From Bradyrhizobiaceae bacterium Ga0074131 (GTDB lineage Bacteria > Pseudomonadota > Alphaproteobacteria > Rhizobiales > Xanthobacteraceae), in the NCBI GenBank assembly GCA_001464035.1, contig LNEC01000015.1:17186-81185 (forward strand): DNA of 64,000 nt. The letters run 5' to 3'. Both the position numbers and the translations under genes were made by a program. Under the pieces are notes generated by a model. The model saw only the letters and a list, made by a program, of their open reading frames with translations. It did no database searches and was not told the DNA's origin. Below, piece by piece: positions 19,731-28,451 of the stretch (position 1 is its first letter; each line of letters begins with the position of its first letter).

Positions 19731-19963
19731 TGTCCAGCCGCTCCGCCGGATGCAGAGTTGCGCCGCAGGCGGCCATTGCGGCGGGCGAGGCATTCTCGCG
19801 GCATGGCAAACTCGACGTCGTTCCCAAGGTCCATGGCCGGTCGCGATGCGATGCCGCGATGCTCGGCGCGGCCTCCGGTCGTCAGCAGAACTCTCCGAGG
19901 AAACCCACCAAGAAGGTTTCCAAAACAATGGAACTGTAACGGCTTACAATTCAGGGAGGTACC
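19731..19963 (+). other. Spacer between the dehydrogenase and binding-protein genes
   Basis: The 233 bp spacer contains one short open frame beginning at the overlapping ATG at 19730 (69 codons, basic, no family recognised, not called as a gene). It also holds the second operator and a good ribosome binding site (AGGGAGGT) for the binding protein. Confidence 0.4.
19935..19948. promoter_or_regulatory. LacI-type operator O2 upstream of the binding-protein gene
   Basis: TGTAACGGCTTACA has the same half-sites (TGTAA and TTACA) and spacing as O1. The four central bases are CGGC instead of CCGG. It lies 16 bp before the binding-protein start codon, close to the ribosome binding site. The same repressor therefore probably controls the importer as well as the dehydrogenase. 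Confidence 0.75.
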
Positions 19964-21355
19964 ATGACCAGCAATGACAGAACGAGATCGCGATCGTTGC
20001 TCGACAGGCGCAATTTTCTGGGCGGAGCGGCAGCGGCGGGAATTGGCGCACGCAGCCTGTTCGGCGCCAGCAGCGCTTCCGCGCAAAGCACGAAAACCGG
20101 AACGATCCGCGTCTGGGGTGAACCAGGACCTTACGGCGGCACCGCAGTGGCCGCGATGAATGAATGGGCGCAGAAGAATGCGCCCGGGCTGAAGTTTGAA
20201 ATCGAAACCATCCCGTGGGACGGCGTCTACATCAAGCTGATGACGGATCTCGCGGCTCGTCGCCCGCCATCGCTGATCAGCGTGGAGTCGCCGATCGCGA
20301 TGCAGATGATGGCCGAAGGTCTGTTGCTTGCGGTCGACGATATCGCCGACAAGATCGGGCGCGATCGTCTGGTCGAGGGCGTGAAGTGGGACTACTGGGG
20401 AAGCTGGAAAGGCAAGCAGTACGTGATCCCGGCGCATCATCAGCCGCACCTGCTGCTGGTTCGCATGGATATCGTGAACGAGCTGGGGTTGAAGGATCCA
20501 GATACCTGGGACTGGAACGATCTCCTGAACGCAGCCAAGACAATTACCCAGAAGAAGCAGAACATGGCCGGCTTCTGCATGGCGCTCGGCCGAAATCTCT
20601 GTACCGACTATCACTTCGCCGCCTTGTTGCATGCGGCGGGCGGCCGGATGTTCGACGCATCGAACAAGTTCGAGGTCGCGTTCGATAGTCCGGAAACCGT
20701 CGAAGCGCTGACCTTCGTGAAGGAGTTGCAGCCATACATGCCGAAGGGCGCGGTCGAATACAGCTTCCTTCAGGTGGTGGATGCGCACGTCACCGGCCAG
20801 ACGGCGATGAGCTTCTATTGGGGTCGCACGCTCGGTCGCGCGGCGGAGGAGGCCAAGCCGATCTTCGAAGCGACCGAGGCGTTCAATCATGCGCGCAACC
20901 CGCGGACGAGCCGGCGCAGCAACTGGAATGATTTCCAGGGCTGGTGCATTCCTGCGCAGAACAATCCCTATATCGAGGAGGTCAAGCAGGCGCTGCTTTA
21001 TCAGCAGACCAGCAAGGAATGGCTCGTGAAATACTGCCACTCGCTGATGCCGAATGTGGCGCCCACCTACAAGGATATCGCCAACTCCGAAGAGTTGAAG
21101 AACCACCCGTTCTACAAGTCGAAACCGAAGACGGTTGACACCTACTTCAAGAGTTCGCTGGCGAATTCCAGCAGTACAGCCAACGAGCTTCTGCAGGGGA
21201 GCAATCCTTTCTCGGGATATGTTCATGGTCGCTCCATTCTCGCGCAGACGGTTCAGAAGGTCGTGATCGACAACCAGACGCCACAGCAGGCCGCCAAGTG
21301 GGGCGCGCGTGAGTTGGAGGCGATCCGGCGCGAGAATATCCGCTTGCTTGGATGA
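19964..21355 (+). CDS. ABC transporter extracellular substrate-binding protein (family 1), Tat-exported
   Basis: A 463-residue periplasmic binding protein of the MalE/UgpB type for a carbohydrate-like ligand. The N terminus has a twin-arginine signal (DRRNFLGGAAAAGIGA), with likely cleavage after SSASAQ. The mature region follows the family 1 pattern (TIRVWGEPGPYGGTAVAAMN, VIPAHHQPHLLLVRMDIV, DTWDWNDLLNAAKTI). It is first of four importer genes on the plus strand. Confidence 0.92.
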   Translation: MTSNDRTRSRSLLDRRNFLGGAAAAGIGARSLFGASSASAQSTKTGTIRVWGEPGPYGGTAVAAMNEWAQKNAPGLKFEIETIPWDGVYIKLMTDLAARRPPSLISVESPIAMQMMAEGLLLAVDDIADKIGRDRLVEGVKWDYWGSWKGKQYVIPAHHQPHLLLVRMDIVNELGLKDPDTWDWNDLLNAAKTITQKKQNMAGFCMALGRNLCTDYHFAALLHAAGGRMFDASNKFEVAFDSPETVEALTFVKELQPYMPKGAVEYSFLQVVDAHVTGQTAMSFYWGRTLGRAAEEAKPIFEATEAFNHARNPRTSRRSNWNDFQGWCIPAQNNPYIEEVKQALLYQQTSKEWLVKYCHSLMPNVAPTYKDIANSEELKNHPFYKSKPKTVDTYFKSSLANSSSTANELLQGSNPFSGYVHGRSILAQTVQKVVIDNQTPQQAAKWGARELEAIRRENIRLLG

Positions 21356-21409
21356 ACGATCTCGCCGGGCGGCACTCGCTGCCCGGCGCCATCTTTGATC
21401 GGAACAGCA

Positions 21410-22312
21410 ATGTCTCGCTTCAGTTTTCTGTCTTCTGATCGGGCTGTCGGGCTGCTTTTCATTGCGCCTTTCGTGGTCACGGCGCTCGTGTTCATGGTGT
21501 ACCCGATCGCCGAGGCGATCCGGATGGCGTTCTTCAACTACAACCCGCTGCGGCCCGATCTCGTATCCTATGCGGGGATGTCGAATTTCGAGTTCATTTT
21601 CTCCGACCCGTTGTTCTGGAGTTCGTTTGGTCAGGGGACGGTCTGGACGTTACTGTCCATCCTGTTCCAGACGGTCTTCGGCGTGGGCATTGCGCTGCTG
21701 CTCCATCGCAAGCTGTTCGGCATGGCGATCTTTCGCGGCATGCTGCTGTTTCCCTATATCGTGCCGACCGTGGTGATCGCTCTGATCTGGCGATGGATAT
21801 TCAATCCCGAGATCGGGGTGGTCAACTATGGCCTGCTCTCCGTCGGCCTGATCGGGGAGCCGATCTACTGGCTGTCGACGCCGACCATGGCGATGGCCTC
21901 AACGATCATGCTCAACGTCTGGAAGTACACGCCGTTCGTGGTGATCTGCGTGTTGGCGAGGCTGCAGTCGGTGCCGCTGGAACTGTATGATGCGGCCAAG
22001 GTCGACGGCGCAGGTGCGTTCCGGCGTTTCCTCGACGTCACGCTGCCGCAGCTTCGCGAGGTTCTGATCGTCGTCATCGTGTTTCGCACGATCTGGACCT
22101 TCAATAAATTCGAGGAAATCTACCTGTTGACGAAAGGCGGACCGGGCACCTCTACCTTCAACCTCGCTGTCTATTCGTTCGAACAATCCATGGCCAGTTT
22201 GCGGCTCGGTGTCGGCGCCGCGACCGGCGTCGTCATGATGATCATGCTCATGATCGGAAGCGTCGTATATCTGCGCGTGGCGGGCTTCGGCAACGAGGAG
22301 AAGGAAGCGTGA
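21410..22312 (+). CDS. Sugar ABC transporter permease (MalF/UgpA type)
   Basis: A 300-residue inner-membrane permease with six predicted membrane segments. The EAA loop that contacts the ATPase is visible near LYDAAKVDGAGAFRRFLDVT. The start at 21410 (MSRFSFLSSDRAVG) is preferred to an in-frame codon 15 bp upstream. The last four bases overlap the start of the second permease, as expected for a coupled pair. Confidence 0.93.
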   Translation: MSRFSFLSSDRAVGLLFIAPFVVTALVFMVYPIAEAIRMAFFNYNPLRPDLVSYAGMSNFEFIFSDPLFWSSFGQGTVWTLLSILFQTVFGVGIALLLHRKLFGMAIFRGMLLFPYIVPTVVIALIWRWIFNPEIGVVNYGLLSVGLIGEPIYWLSTPTMAMASTIMLNVWKYTPFVVICVLARLQSVPLELYDAAKVDGAGAFRRFLDVTLPQLREVLIVVIVFRTIWTFNKFEEIYLLTKGGPGTSTFNLAVYSFEQSMASLRLGVGAATGVVMMIMLMIGSVVYLRVAGFGNEEKEA

Positions 22313-23208
22313 CCGGCGATGCATGGTGGTCTGCGACCAAGAAGGCATCTCTCTATCTGGTTCTGTGCATTGTCACGCTGACCGTGTGCTTCCCGCTGAT
22401 CTGGGCGCTGTCGACGTCGCTGAAGCCGAAATCGGAGATCTTTGCCACGCCGCCGACGCTGATTCCGCACTCGACGACGTTGGAGAACTACGAAGCGTTG
22501 CTTGGCGGACGTCAGCAATACTATCAGTCCGGCGGAGCCAGCCAGGCGATGGGGCCAACGCCGGCGCAGTTCTTCACCCGATGGTTTGTGAACAGCGTTA
22601 TCGTGACCCTGGGCTCTACGCTGATCAGCATCGTGGTATCGACGCTGGCCGCCTACAGCCTGACACGCTTCAGATATTGGGGCCGGAGCGTGATTCCATA
22701 CTTCAGCCTGCTTGGCTACATGATGCCCTCGATCATCTTTGTGTTTCCGTTGTTCCTGATGATGGTTCGGCTGGAGTTGACCGACAACCTACTGAGCCTC
22801 GTCTTTGGCTACGTCTGCATCACGCTGCCGTTCTGCATGTGGTTGATGTGGGCTTTCATGCGCTCGATTCCGATCGAGATCGAAGAGGCTGCTCTCATCG
22901 ACGGGGCATCTCGCTACCAGGTCTTCGCGCAGGTCGTGCTCCCCACGGCTTTGCCGGGTATCATCGCCGCATCCATTTTTTCGATAATCGTCTCCTGGAA
23001 CGATTATCTGTTTGGCCGTGTCTTCATCAATTCGCTGGATAACCTGACGCTCACGGTGGGCGTGATGCTTTTCTTCGAGGGCACGCACGTGGATTGGGGA
23101 CTGCTGATGGCCGCGTCGGTACTGATGACCGTGCCGATGGCAATTCTGTTCATGGCGTTACAGCGCCATCTGGTAGCGGGCTTTGGCGCCGGCGCGGTCA
23201 AGGGTTAA
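22309..23208 (+). CDS. Sugar ABC transporter permease (MalG/UgpE type)
   Basis: A 299-residue permease with six predicted membrane segments and the EAA loop EEAALIDGASRYQVFAQVVL. It starts with GTG, overlapping the upstream permease stop by four bases. It forms the transmembrane pore with the MalF-type partner. Confidence 0.93.
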   Translation: MTGDAWWSATKKASLYLVLCIVTLTVCFPLIWALSTSLKPKSEIFATPPTLIPHSTTLENYEALLGGRQQYYQSGGASQAMGPTPAQFFTRWFVNSVIVTLGSTLISIVVSTLAAYSLTRFRYWGRSVIPYFSLLGYMMPSIIFVFPLFLMMVRLELTDNLLSLVFGYVCITLPFCMWLMWAFMRSIPIEIEEAALIDGASRYQVFAQVVLPTALPGIIAASIFSIIVSWNDYLFGRVFINSLDNLTLTVGVMLFFEGTHVDWGLLMAASVLMTVPMAILFMALQRHLVAGFGAGAVKG

Positions 23209-23229
23209 CCTGGCGAAAGATTGAGTGGA

Positions 23230-24327
23230 ATGGACGTCAAGCTGCAGGGCATCAACAAGAGCTTCGGTAACGTCTCGATCCTTGAGGACGTGAATCTTTT
23301 GTTCCCAAGCCGGAAGTTCGTTACCCTGCTCGGTCCGTCAGGCTGCGGAAAGACGACATTACTCCGCATGATAGCAGGCCTTGAGGAGGTGTCGGCGGGC
23401 ACCATCCTTTTCGGCGGACGAGAAGTGAATAAGCTCGCCCCGCGAGATCGCAATATTGCGATGGTGTTTCAATCTTACGCGCTTTATCCGCAGATGACGG
23501 TTCGCAGGAATCTTGGCTATGGCTTGCGCGTTCGCAAGACGCCGCCCGCGGAAATCGACGATGCCGTCGAGCGCGTCGCCCGCATACTTGAGATCGATCA
23601 TCTCCTCGACAGAAAGCCTGCGCAGCTATCCGGTGGCCAGCGCCAGCGCGTGGCGCTGGGGCGAGCCATGGTCCGCAAGCCCGATATATTTCTGATGGAT
23701 GAACCGCTCTCGAATCTCGACGCAAAATTGCGGGTAACCATGCGCGGTGAACTCAGGCGCTTTCATCTCGATCTCAACGCCACCACTGTATACGTCACTC
23801 ATGATCAGCTCGAAGCGATGACGATGTCGGATTTGATTGCCGTCATGCACAAGGGCAGGGTGCAGCAGTTCGGCACACCTGAAGATGTCTACAGCAGGCC
23901 GGCAAATCTGTTCGTGGCGGGATTCATAGGCAGTCCGCCGATGAACTTCCTCGACGGTGCGATCGATCTCGGGCGGTTCAAAGTTCGTGAAGCGGCGCTG
24001 CCGCTCCCGCCGCTGGCCAGCGGGGTGGCTCCCGGTCTCGATGCGGTGATCGGCGTCCGACCCCAGGATTTAAGCTTGGTCGACACAGCCGGTTCCGACG
24101 CGCTTACCGGGAAAGTTTCCCTGGTCGAGCTGTTGGGCTCGGAAAAGCTTATTGAGGTACAAGTATCCGACCGCAAGCGCATCAGCGTCCAGGTTCACGC
24201 TGCGACGCAGGTCGCCCTCGGCGAGAAAGTCCATGTCCGGTTTAGCGCGCAAAGCACCCATGTTTTCGACAAGCGGACCGAGCAATCCTTGTTGGCAGAG
24301 GCGGCTATCGGCGAGGCGCGTCAGTAA
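23230..24327 (+). CDS. Sugar ABC transporter ATP-binding protein (UgpC/MsmK type)
   Basis: A 365-residue ATPase that powers the importer. It has the Walker A motif GPSGCGKTT, the Q-loop region AMVFQSYALYP, the signature LSGGQRQRVALGRAM, Walker B (IFLMDEPLSNLD) and the switch histidine in YVTHDQ. A C-terminal TOBE/MalK-like domain follows from about residue 235. The ATG at 23230 has GAAAGA nine bases upstream; a TTG at 23221 is the alternative. It is the last gene of the locus. Confidence 0.93.
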   Translation: MDVKLQGINKSFGNVSILEDVNLLFPSRKFVTLLGPSGCGKTTLLRMIAGLEEVSAGTILFGGREVNKLAPRDRNIAMVFQSYALYPQMTVRRNLGYGLRVRKTPPAEIDDAVERVARILEIDHLLDRKPAQLSGGQRQRVALGRAMVRKPDIFLMDEPLSNLDAKLRVTMRGELRRFHLDLNATTVYVTHDQLEAMTMSDLIAVMHKGRVQQFGTPEDVYSRPANLFVAGFIGSPPMNFLDGAIDLGRFKVREAALPLPPLASGVAPGLDAVIGVRPQDLSLVDTAGSDALTGKVSLVELLGSEKLIEVQVSDRKRISVQVHAATQVALGEKVHVRFSAQSTHVFDKRTEQSLLAEAAIGEARQ

Positions 24328-24675
24328 CGGAGCTAACGTCAGCGCATCGCAGGGCACGGCGTCTCGGCGATTCCGAGGCGGGTAACCTTGATTGGTTAGG
24401 TTAAGGGCGGGATCGCGTTGCCGTTTCCCGGCGGCTCGCTACGGTCGAACTGTCGCTCACGCTGGCCAGCGAAGCCGCACTTCCGGCCAGAATTTCAATG
24501 ACGCGACACGGGGCCGTCAGGGTTTTTGTCGCGTCTGGCGGCCCCACTTCTGCCGCCTGCGGCAGGTTTGCCCCGGCACCGGCAAAATCACGCCCGCAGC
24601 GCCTTGTCTGCCCCGCCATCCTCGCCTAGAACTCGCCCCGACCGCGGGCGGATCATGCCGCCCGCCTTGGCGCCC
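24328..24675. other. Spacer between the ABC operon and tRNA-Ser
   Basis: About 350 bp with no gene I can support. It includes a weak inverted repeat (AACCTTGATTGGTTAGGTT, near 24388-24406) that may mark the end of the ABC transcript. The promoter of the tRNA must lie in its right part, but no clear -35/-10 pair stands out. Confidence 0.4.
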
Positions 24676-24765
24676 GGAGAGGTGGCAGAGTGGTCGAATG
24701 CACCGCACTCGAAATGCGGCATAGGTGCAAGCCTATCGGGGGTTCGAATCCCTCCCTCTCCGCCA
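24676..24765 (+). tRNA. tRNA-Ser (anticodon CGA)
   Basis: A complete 90-base class II tRNA with encoded CCA. The acceptor stem GGAGAGG pairs with CCTCTCC. The anticodon stem CCGCA/TGCGG encloses CTCGAAA, giving anticodon CGA, which reads UCG. A long variable arm and the T-arm GGTTCGAATCC follow. It is the integration site of a genomic island: its last 19 bases recur at 51274-51292. Confidence 0.98.
24747..24765 (+). repeat. attL: 3' end of tRNA-Ser, repeated at the island's right end
   Basis: AATCCCTCCCTCTCCGCCA, the T-arm/acceptor end of the tRNA, is found again without mismatch at 51274-51292. Integration within a tRNA 3' end that leaves the tRNA intact is the usual mode of tyrosine recombinases. 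Confidence 0.88.
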
Positions 24766-24844
24766 GTTTTTAGGTCCTATCCGCCACTTTCTCATCGCGA
24801 GAAAGCCTTGAAAAACAGCGTTTCCGGCTTGCGAAAGCGAGTAA

Positions 24845-26066
24845 ATGGCGAAGCGTGTAGTCCGCGATGTAGTCCACAATGTAGTCCGCAATGGTGGCCG
24901 CACTTCCCGCGCGCCCTCCTATCTGGTGTGCCGGCGTTCGGTGTATTTCTTCCAGTATAGGCTGCCGAAAGACCTTGAACCTTGCCTGGGGTTACGGCCT
25001 CCTGTTCGGGTCCGGCTTGGCGAGATCACCCGACGGGAGGCGCAGCGGCGTGCCGCCTTTCTCGGAATCTCGGTCCAAAGCGCGGTCGAGCATTGGAGAC
25101 CTCTGGTGAATCCTGCGGAGCACGATCCACAAGGCAGCGTCGGCTTTCCGCTAGGCAGATGATGGCGTTCCTCAAGGACACTGCGGCCAAGCTCGATCGG
25201 CCGGCGCCTCCGCCGTCGTTTGAGCCGGCTAACCTGCGCGACATCGCCGCGATCGGCGAAGCCGTGGTCATCGAGCAGGAGGTCCGCAAAGGCCCTGAAG
25301 GCAACGCCACGGTGGTGGCGCGTGCCGACCTGCTGCGCCGGGATGTCTGGGACCGCTGGCGCGCCGGCCAGGGGTTTGGCCTGGGCAACACACCGATCGG
25401 CGAGGCCATCGGCAAGCTTGCCGATGTCGCCGATCGGCAACTTCAGTTGTTGGAATTGGGCAACCAGCTCCCTGTCCGTCGCCCGGCAGCTCTGCCGGTC
25501 GCGGCGGATCATTCGACCGCTGTTGAAGTTCGCGCTCTTCCGCCGAAGGCGCCGGAATCCGCACCGAATGCATCGGCGTCGACCGCGCCGTTGTTCAGCG
25601 TGCTCGAGGACGAGTACGTGGCCATTCGCGAAGGTGCCGGCGCTACCAAAGGCACAATCAGCACTATCCGCACCCGTGCCCAGGTGTTTAAGGACTTGGT
25701 GGGAGACCGGCCGCTCGATTGTTATGTTCCGATGGATATTCAGCAGTACGTCAACGAGCTGCAGTACCTGCCTGTGCAGTACAACCGCAAAGGTGACGAC
25801 CACGAGATGTTGCGGGCTCTGGGCGCGCGCACGGCGGTCGATATCAACAAACGAGACCGGTCCTGGGAAACTCTCGGGATCAAGACGATGCAGGATGGCT
25901 ACTTCCAGCTCGTGAAGGCCATCATAGGCACGGCGACGGGCCTTCACCGGCCGCGTGATCCCTTCGCAGGCTACACCATACGATGGCCGGACGATGCCAA
26001 GCCTTCGGTGAAGCGTGAGACACTCGACCACGGCAAACTCAATGTCGTGTTCAAGCTCGGCGTAGC
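24845..26066 (+). pseudogene. Tyrosine integrase, frameshifted and lacking the catalytic domain
   Basis: The first frame (24845-25162) gives an integrase N terminus: RAPSYLVCRRSVYFFQYRLP and RLGEITRREAQRRAAF. After a frameshift near 25160 the product continues in another frame with the core-binding domain (LFSVLEDEYVAIREGAGATK, TMQDGYFQLVKAIIGTATGL, AGYTIRWPDDAKPSVKRETL). It stops near GKLNVVFKLGV, exactly where the R-H-R-Y catalytic domain should begin. There the sequence switches to a fragment of an unrelated gene. Position next to the tRNA identifies it as the island integrase. It cannot be functional as it stands. Confidence 0.85.
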
Positions 26067-26068
26067 GT

Positions 26069-26320
26069 GTGGGGAGATGGGTGGACGCAAAGCTGCAGGC
26101 GCTATCCGTCTTCACGCGCGTCATGGTGGCAAGCCGCGGCAAGCCCACTCGACAAGATCTTCAAGTGTTCCTCGCCGCTGGTTTCAGCGAACGGCAGGTG
26201 TTGGAAATCATCCTCGCTATCGCTGTCAAAACAATTAGCAACTACTCGAACCACGTTTTCCATACCGATGTGGATCCGGTGTTCGCGGGCTATCGCTGGG
26301 AGACACCGAGGGCAGCCTAG
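26069..26320 (+). pseudogene. C-terminal fragment of a carboxymuconolactone decarboxylase/AhpD-family gene
   Basis: The translation from 26081 (DAKLQALSVFTRVMVASRGK, then FLAAGFSERQVLEIILAIAV and ISNYSNHVFHTDVD) matches the C-terminal half of carboxymuconolactone decarboxylase-like proteins. The N-terminal half with the Cys pair is missing: upstream sequence is the integrase remnant. This is a deletion or recombination junction. A GTG at 26069 could start translation, but the product would be only 83 residues. Confidence 0.75.
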
Positions 26321-26462
26321 ACGTCCGCCCCTCGCGGCTTGGGGCGCGTGTCGGACCGTGGTATCACCGCTCCGGCACACGCACCCATTCGCTTGATGCA
26401 TGCCCGCGAACAGGCCGCTATTGACGTAGTCGAGACGACTAACCAGTCCGAGGAAAGCCTCG

Positions 26463-27147
26463 ATGAACAAGCTCGTTAGCATTCGCGCCTGCGTCTTCGA
26501 CGCCTATGGCACGGTATTCGATTTCGCCACCGCCGCGGCGCGCTGCCCGGATATTCCGGAAGACAGTCGCGCCGCCCTGACGACACTCTGGCGCGACAAG
26601 CAGCTTCAAGATAACCTGGCTGCGGACGCTTCAGGGCCGCTATGTCGATTTCTGGCAGGTCACCGGCGACGCACTGGATTTCGCGCTCGATAGCCTTGCG
26701 ATTCGAAAACCCGGTCTGCACGAGAGGTTGATGGAGCTCTATCGCACGCTCGCCGCCTTCCCGGAGGTCTTCGACGTGCTTCTTGCCCTGCGCAAGTCCG
26801 GCTTTGCCACAGCCATCCTCTCCAACGGATCGCCGGCGATGCTGGAGGCGGCCGTCGCCGGCGCCGGGCTCGGCGGGCTGTTCGATGCCGTGCTCTCGGC
26901 CGATGCGGTCGGCGCATTCAAGACCCACCCCAAAGTCTATCAATACGCCCTGGACCAACTCGGCGTGGCTGCCTCGGCCGTATCGTTCCAATCCTCCAAT
27001 GGGTGGGACGCATATGCGGCCTCGGACTTCGGCATGCGCGTGGTTTGGTGCAACCGCTGTGGACAGCAGCGCGAACGCTTACCGGGATCGCCAGATCATG
27101 AAATCCGAACGCTGGCTGAACTGCCTGCACTACTACTGCGAAGCTGA
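26463..27147 (+). pseudogene. Haloacid dehalogenase type II, single-base frameshift
   Basis: HAD-superfamily (S)-2-haloacid dehalogenase-like protein. Frame one gives VSIRACVFDAYGTVFDFATA (motif I with the nucleophile Asp) to LTTLWRDKQLQ. After one extra base near 26608-26615 the other frame continues TWLRTLQGRYVDFWQVTGDA, SNGSPAMLEAAV (motif II) and VSFQSSNGWDAYAASDFGMR. Joined, the two parts give a normal length of about 228 residues. Either it is a pseudogene or one base is a sequencing error; the rest of the gene is well conserved. Confidence 0.8.
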
Positions 27148-27257
27148 CCGCGGTCCTGCGGGCCTGATCAATCGGACATGGTTTCGGTGAGGGCGTTGTT
27201 GTCGTAGGCATGCGTCTTGCCTGCTGTCAGCTGGTGATCGTTCTTTCCGAGGCTCGT

Positions 27258-27488
27258 ATGCTAAGAATACCACGCCGGTTCAGCCACTTCGTCTATGGCG
27301 TCATTCAGTCAGGTCTGACCTGTGCAATTGCGGCGGCGATCGCAAGTTCGCCGTTCCTGGCAGGTGGCACGTTCATCGCACACTGGCTGCAATCATGGCT
27401 TGTTGCCTGGATCATGATGTTGCCGATCGTTCTGTTCGCTGCACCTTTCATTCGAAACTTGACGCATGCCTTGACGCGGGAAGACTGA
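27258..27488 (+). CDS. DUF2798 small membrane protein
   Basis: A 76-residue protein beginning MLRIPRRFSHFVYGVIQSGL with two hydrophobic segments (SGLTCAIAAAIASSPFLAG; WLVAWIMMLPIVLFAAPFI) and a basic end. The pattern matches DUF2798, a family of two-helix inner-membrane proteins of unknown role. An in-frame start 48 bp upstream is possible but adds no family sequence. Confidence 0.75.
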   Translation: MLRIPRRFSHFVYGVIQSGLTCAIAAAIASSPFLAGGTFIAHWLQSWLVAWIMMLPIVLFAAPFIRNLTHALTRED

Positions 27489-27561
27489 TCGGCGCCCAGG
27501 CAGCGGAGCGGGAAATCCACGCTTGACGTGCTGCGTGGCAAAGCAATGGTCGGGTCGAACG

Positions 27562-28131
27562 TCAAACGCTTCTTTTGACCGTCTCGACAGGCCTCTTCAT
27601 AAGCTCGATGAGAGGCAGATAACCTTGATCGGCGAGACGCTTGGCTGCGGTCTGCGCATAACTCGGATTCAACTCGATTCCCAAACCTTCAACCAGCCTG
27701 TTCATGTAGTTGAACAGCGCAACAACAGCGACCAGATGGTAGACGGCCGTCTCCTCCCAGCCAACGGCCAATATCGCATCGGCGTCGACCTTCGTCACGC
27801 CATTGGCGCTTTGAGTGAGCTTCTTCGCAAAATCCAGCACGGGCACCATCTTGTGCGGGATTGCGCTCGCATCGCCATTCAGCAGGGCCGCAATCGTTCC
27901 AGGCGCGACCCCCAGACGTTCGGCGGTTGCCGTGTGTACGCCGTGGCAATAACGACATCCATTCAGTCCGGAGACGTATGCGGCAATGAGTTCGCGTTCG
28001 GCTTCCGTGAAGGGCGAAGGGCCTCGAAGAAGGATCTCGTGGAAGCTTAACAGTGGCTCGTTCGTCTCCGGAAACATTTTGAAGACATCGAGAAGGGACG
28101 CGTGATCGGGTAGTGATGGAAGGTAGGCCAT
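27562..28131 (-). CDS. AhpD-like peroxidase-related protein (carboxymuconolactone decarboxylase family)
   Basis: A 189-residue protein of the AhpD-fold peroxidase-related family. The redox centre CRYCHGVHT (Cys-x2-Cys-x3-His) is intact in SGLNGCRYCHGVHTATAERL. Family members reduce peroxides or act as redox partners. The ATG at 28131 is preceded by GGAG ten bases upstream; an in-frame start at 28203 would overlap the upstream small gene. It is probably the last gene of a minus-strand group with the flavoprotein at 28452-29876. Confidence 0.87.
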   Translation of the reverse strand: MAYLPSLPDHASLLDVFKMFPETNEPLLSFHEILLRGPSPFTEAERELIAAYVSGLNGCRYCHGVHTATAERLGVAPGTIAALLNGDASAIPHKMVPVLDFAKKLTQSANGVTKVDADAILAVGWEETAVYHLVAVVALFNYMNRLVEGLGIELNPSYAQTAAKRLADQGYLPLIELMKRPVETVKRSV

Positions 28132-28199
28132 TCGCAACAATCTCCTTGGTGGTCTCAGGGCTGAGCTTCGCAATGAGGCCTGCGGTCGCGCACTTTCGC

Positions 28200-28415
28200 T
28201 CAATCCGATGACAGGGCTTGCTCGCGCAGTCGGGCTTCGATCGCCTCCGCTTGAAACTCGAGCGCGTTAGCGGCAGCCAATAGAATTTCGCCCGGGCCTT
28301 GAAGTAACTGATCCGAAAAGGGAGGTCGCCCGGAACACGATGCTGCGCTGCGCTTCGGTTTGCGCAGGATAGATGCGTAAAGACGCAATGTTTCGGGCTG
28401 CGGTCCTCTCACCAT
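28200..28415 (-). CDS. Small protein of unknown function
   Basis: A 71-residue frame with a good ribosome binding site (AAAGGATCTAGG before ATG), lying in line between the flavoprotein and the AhpD-like gene. The product is basic at the N terminus and ends in an Ala/Glu-rich helix (AANALEFQAEAIEARLREQA). No family was recognised. Existence rests on the ribosome site and operon-like position. Confidence 0.5.
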   Translation of the reverse strand: MVRGPQPETLRLYASILRKPKRSAASCSGRPPFSDQLLQGPGEILLAAANALEFQAEAIEARLREQALSSD

Positions 28416-28451
28416 CCTAGATCCTTTCCGGTCCTCGTTATTGTGCCTCGC

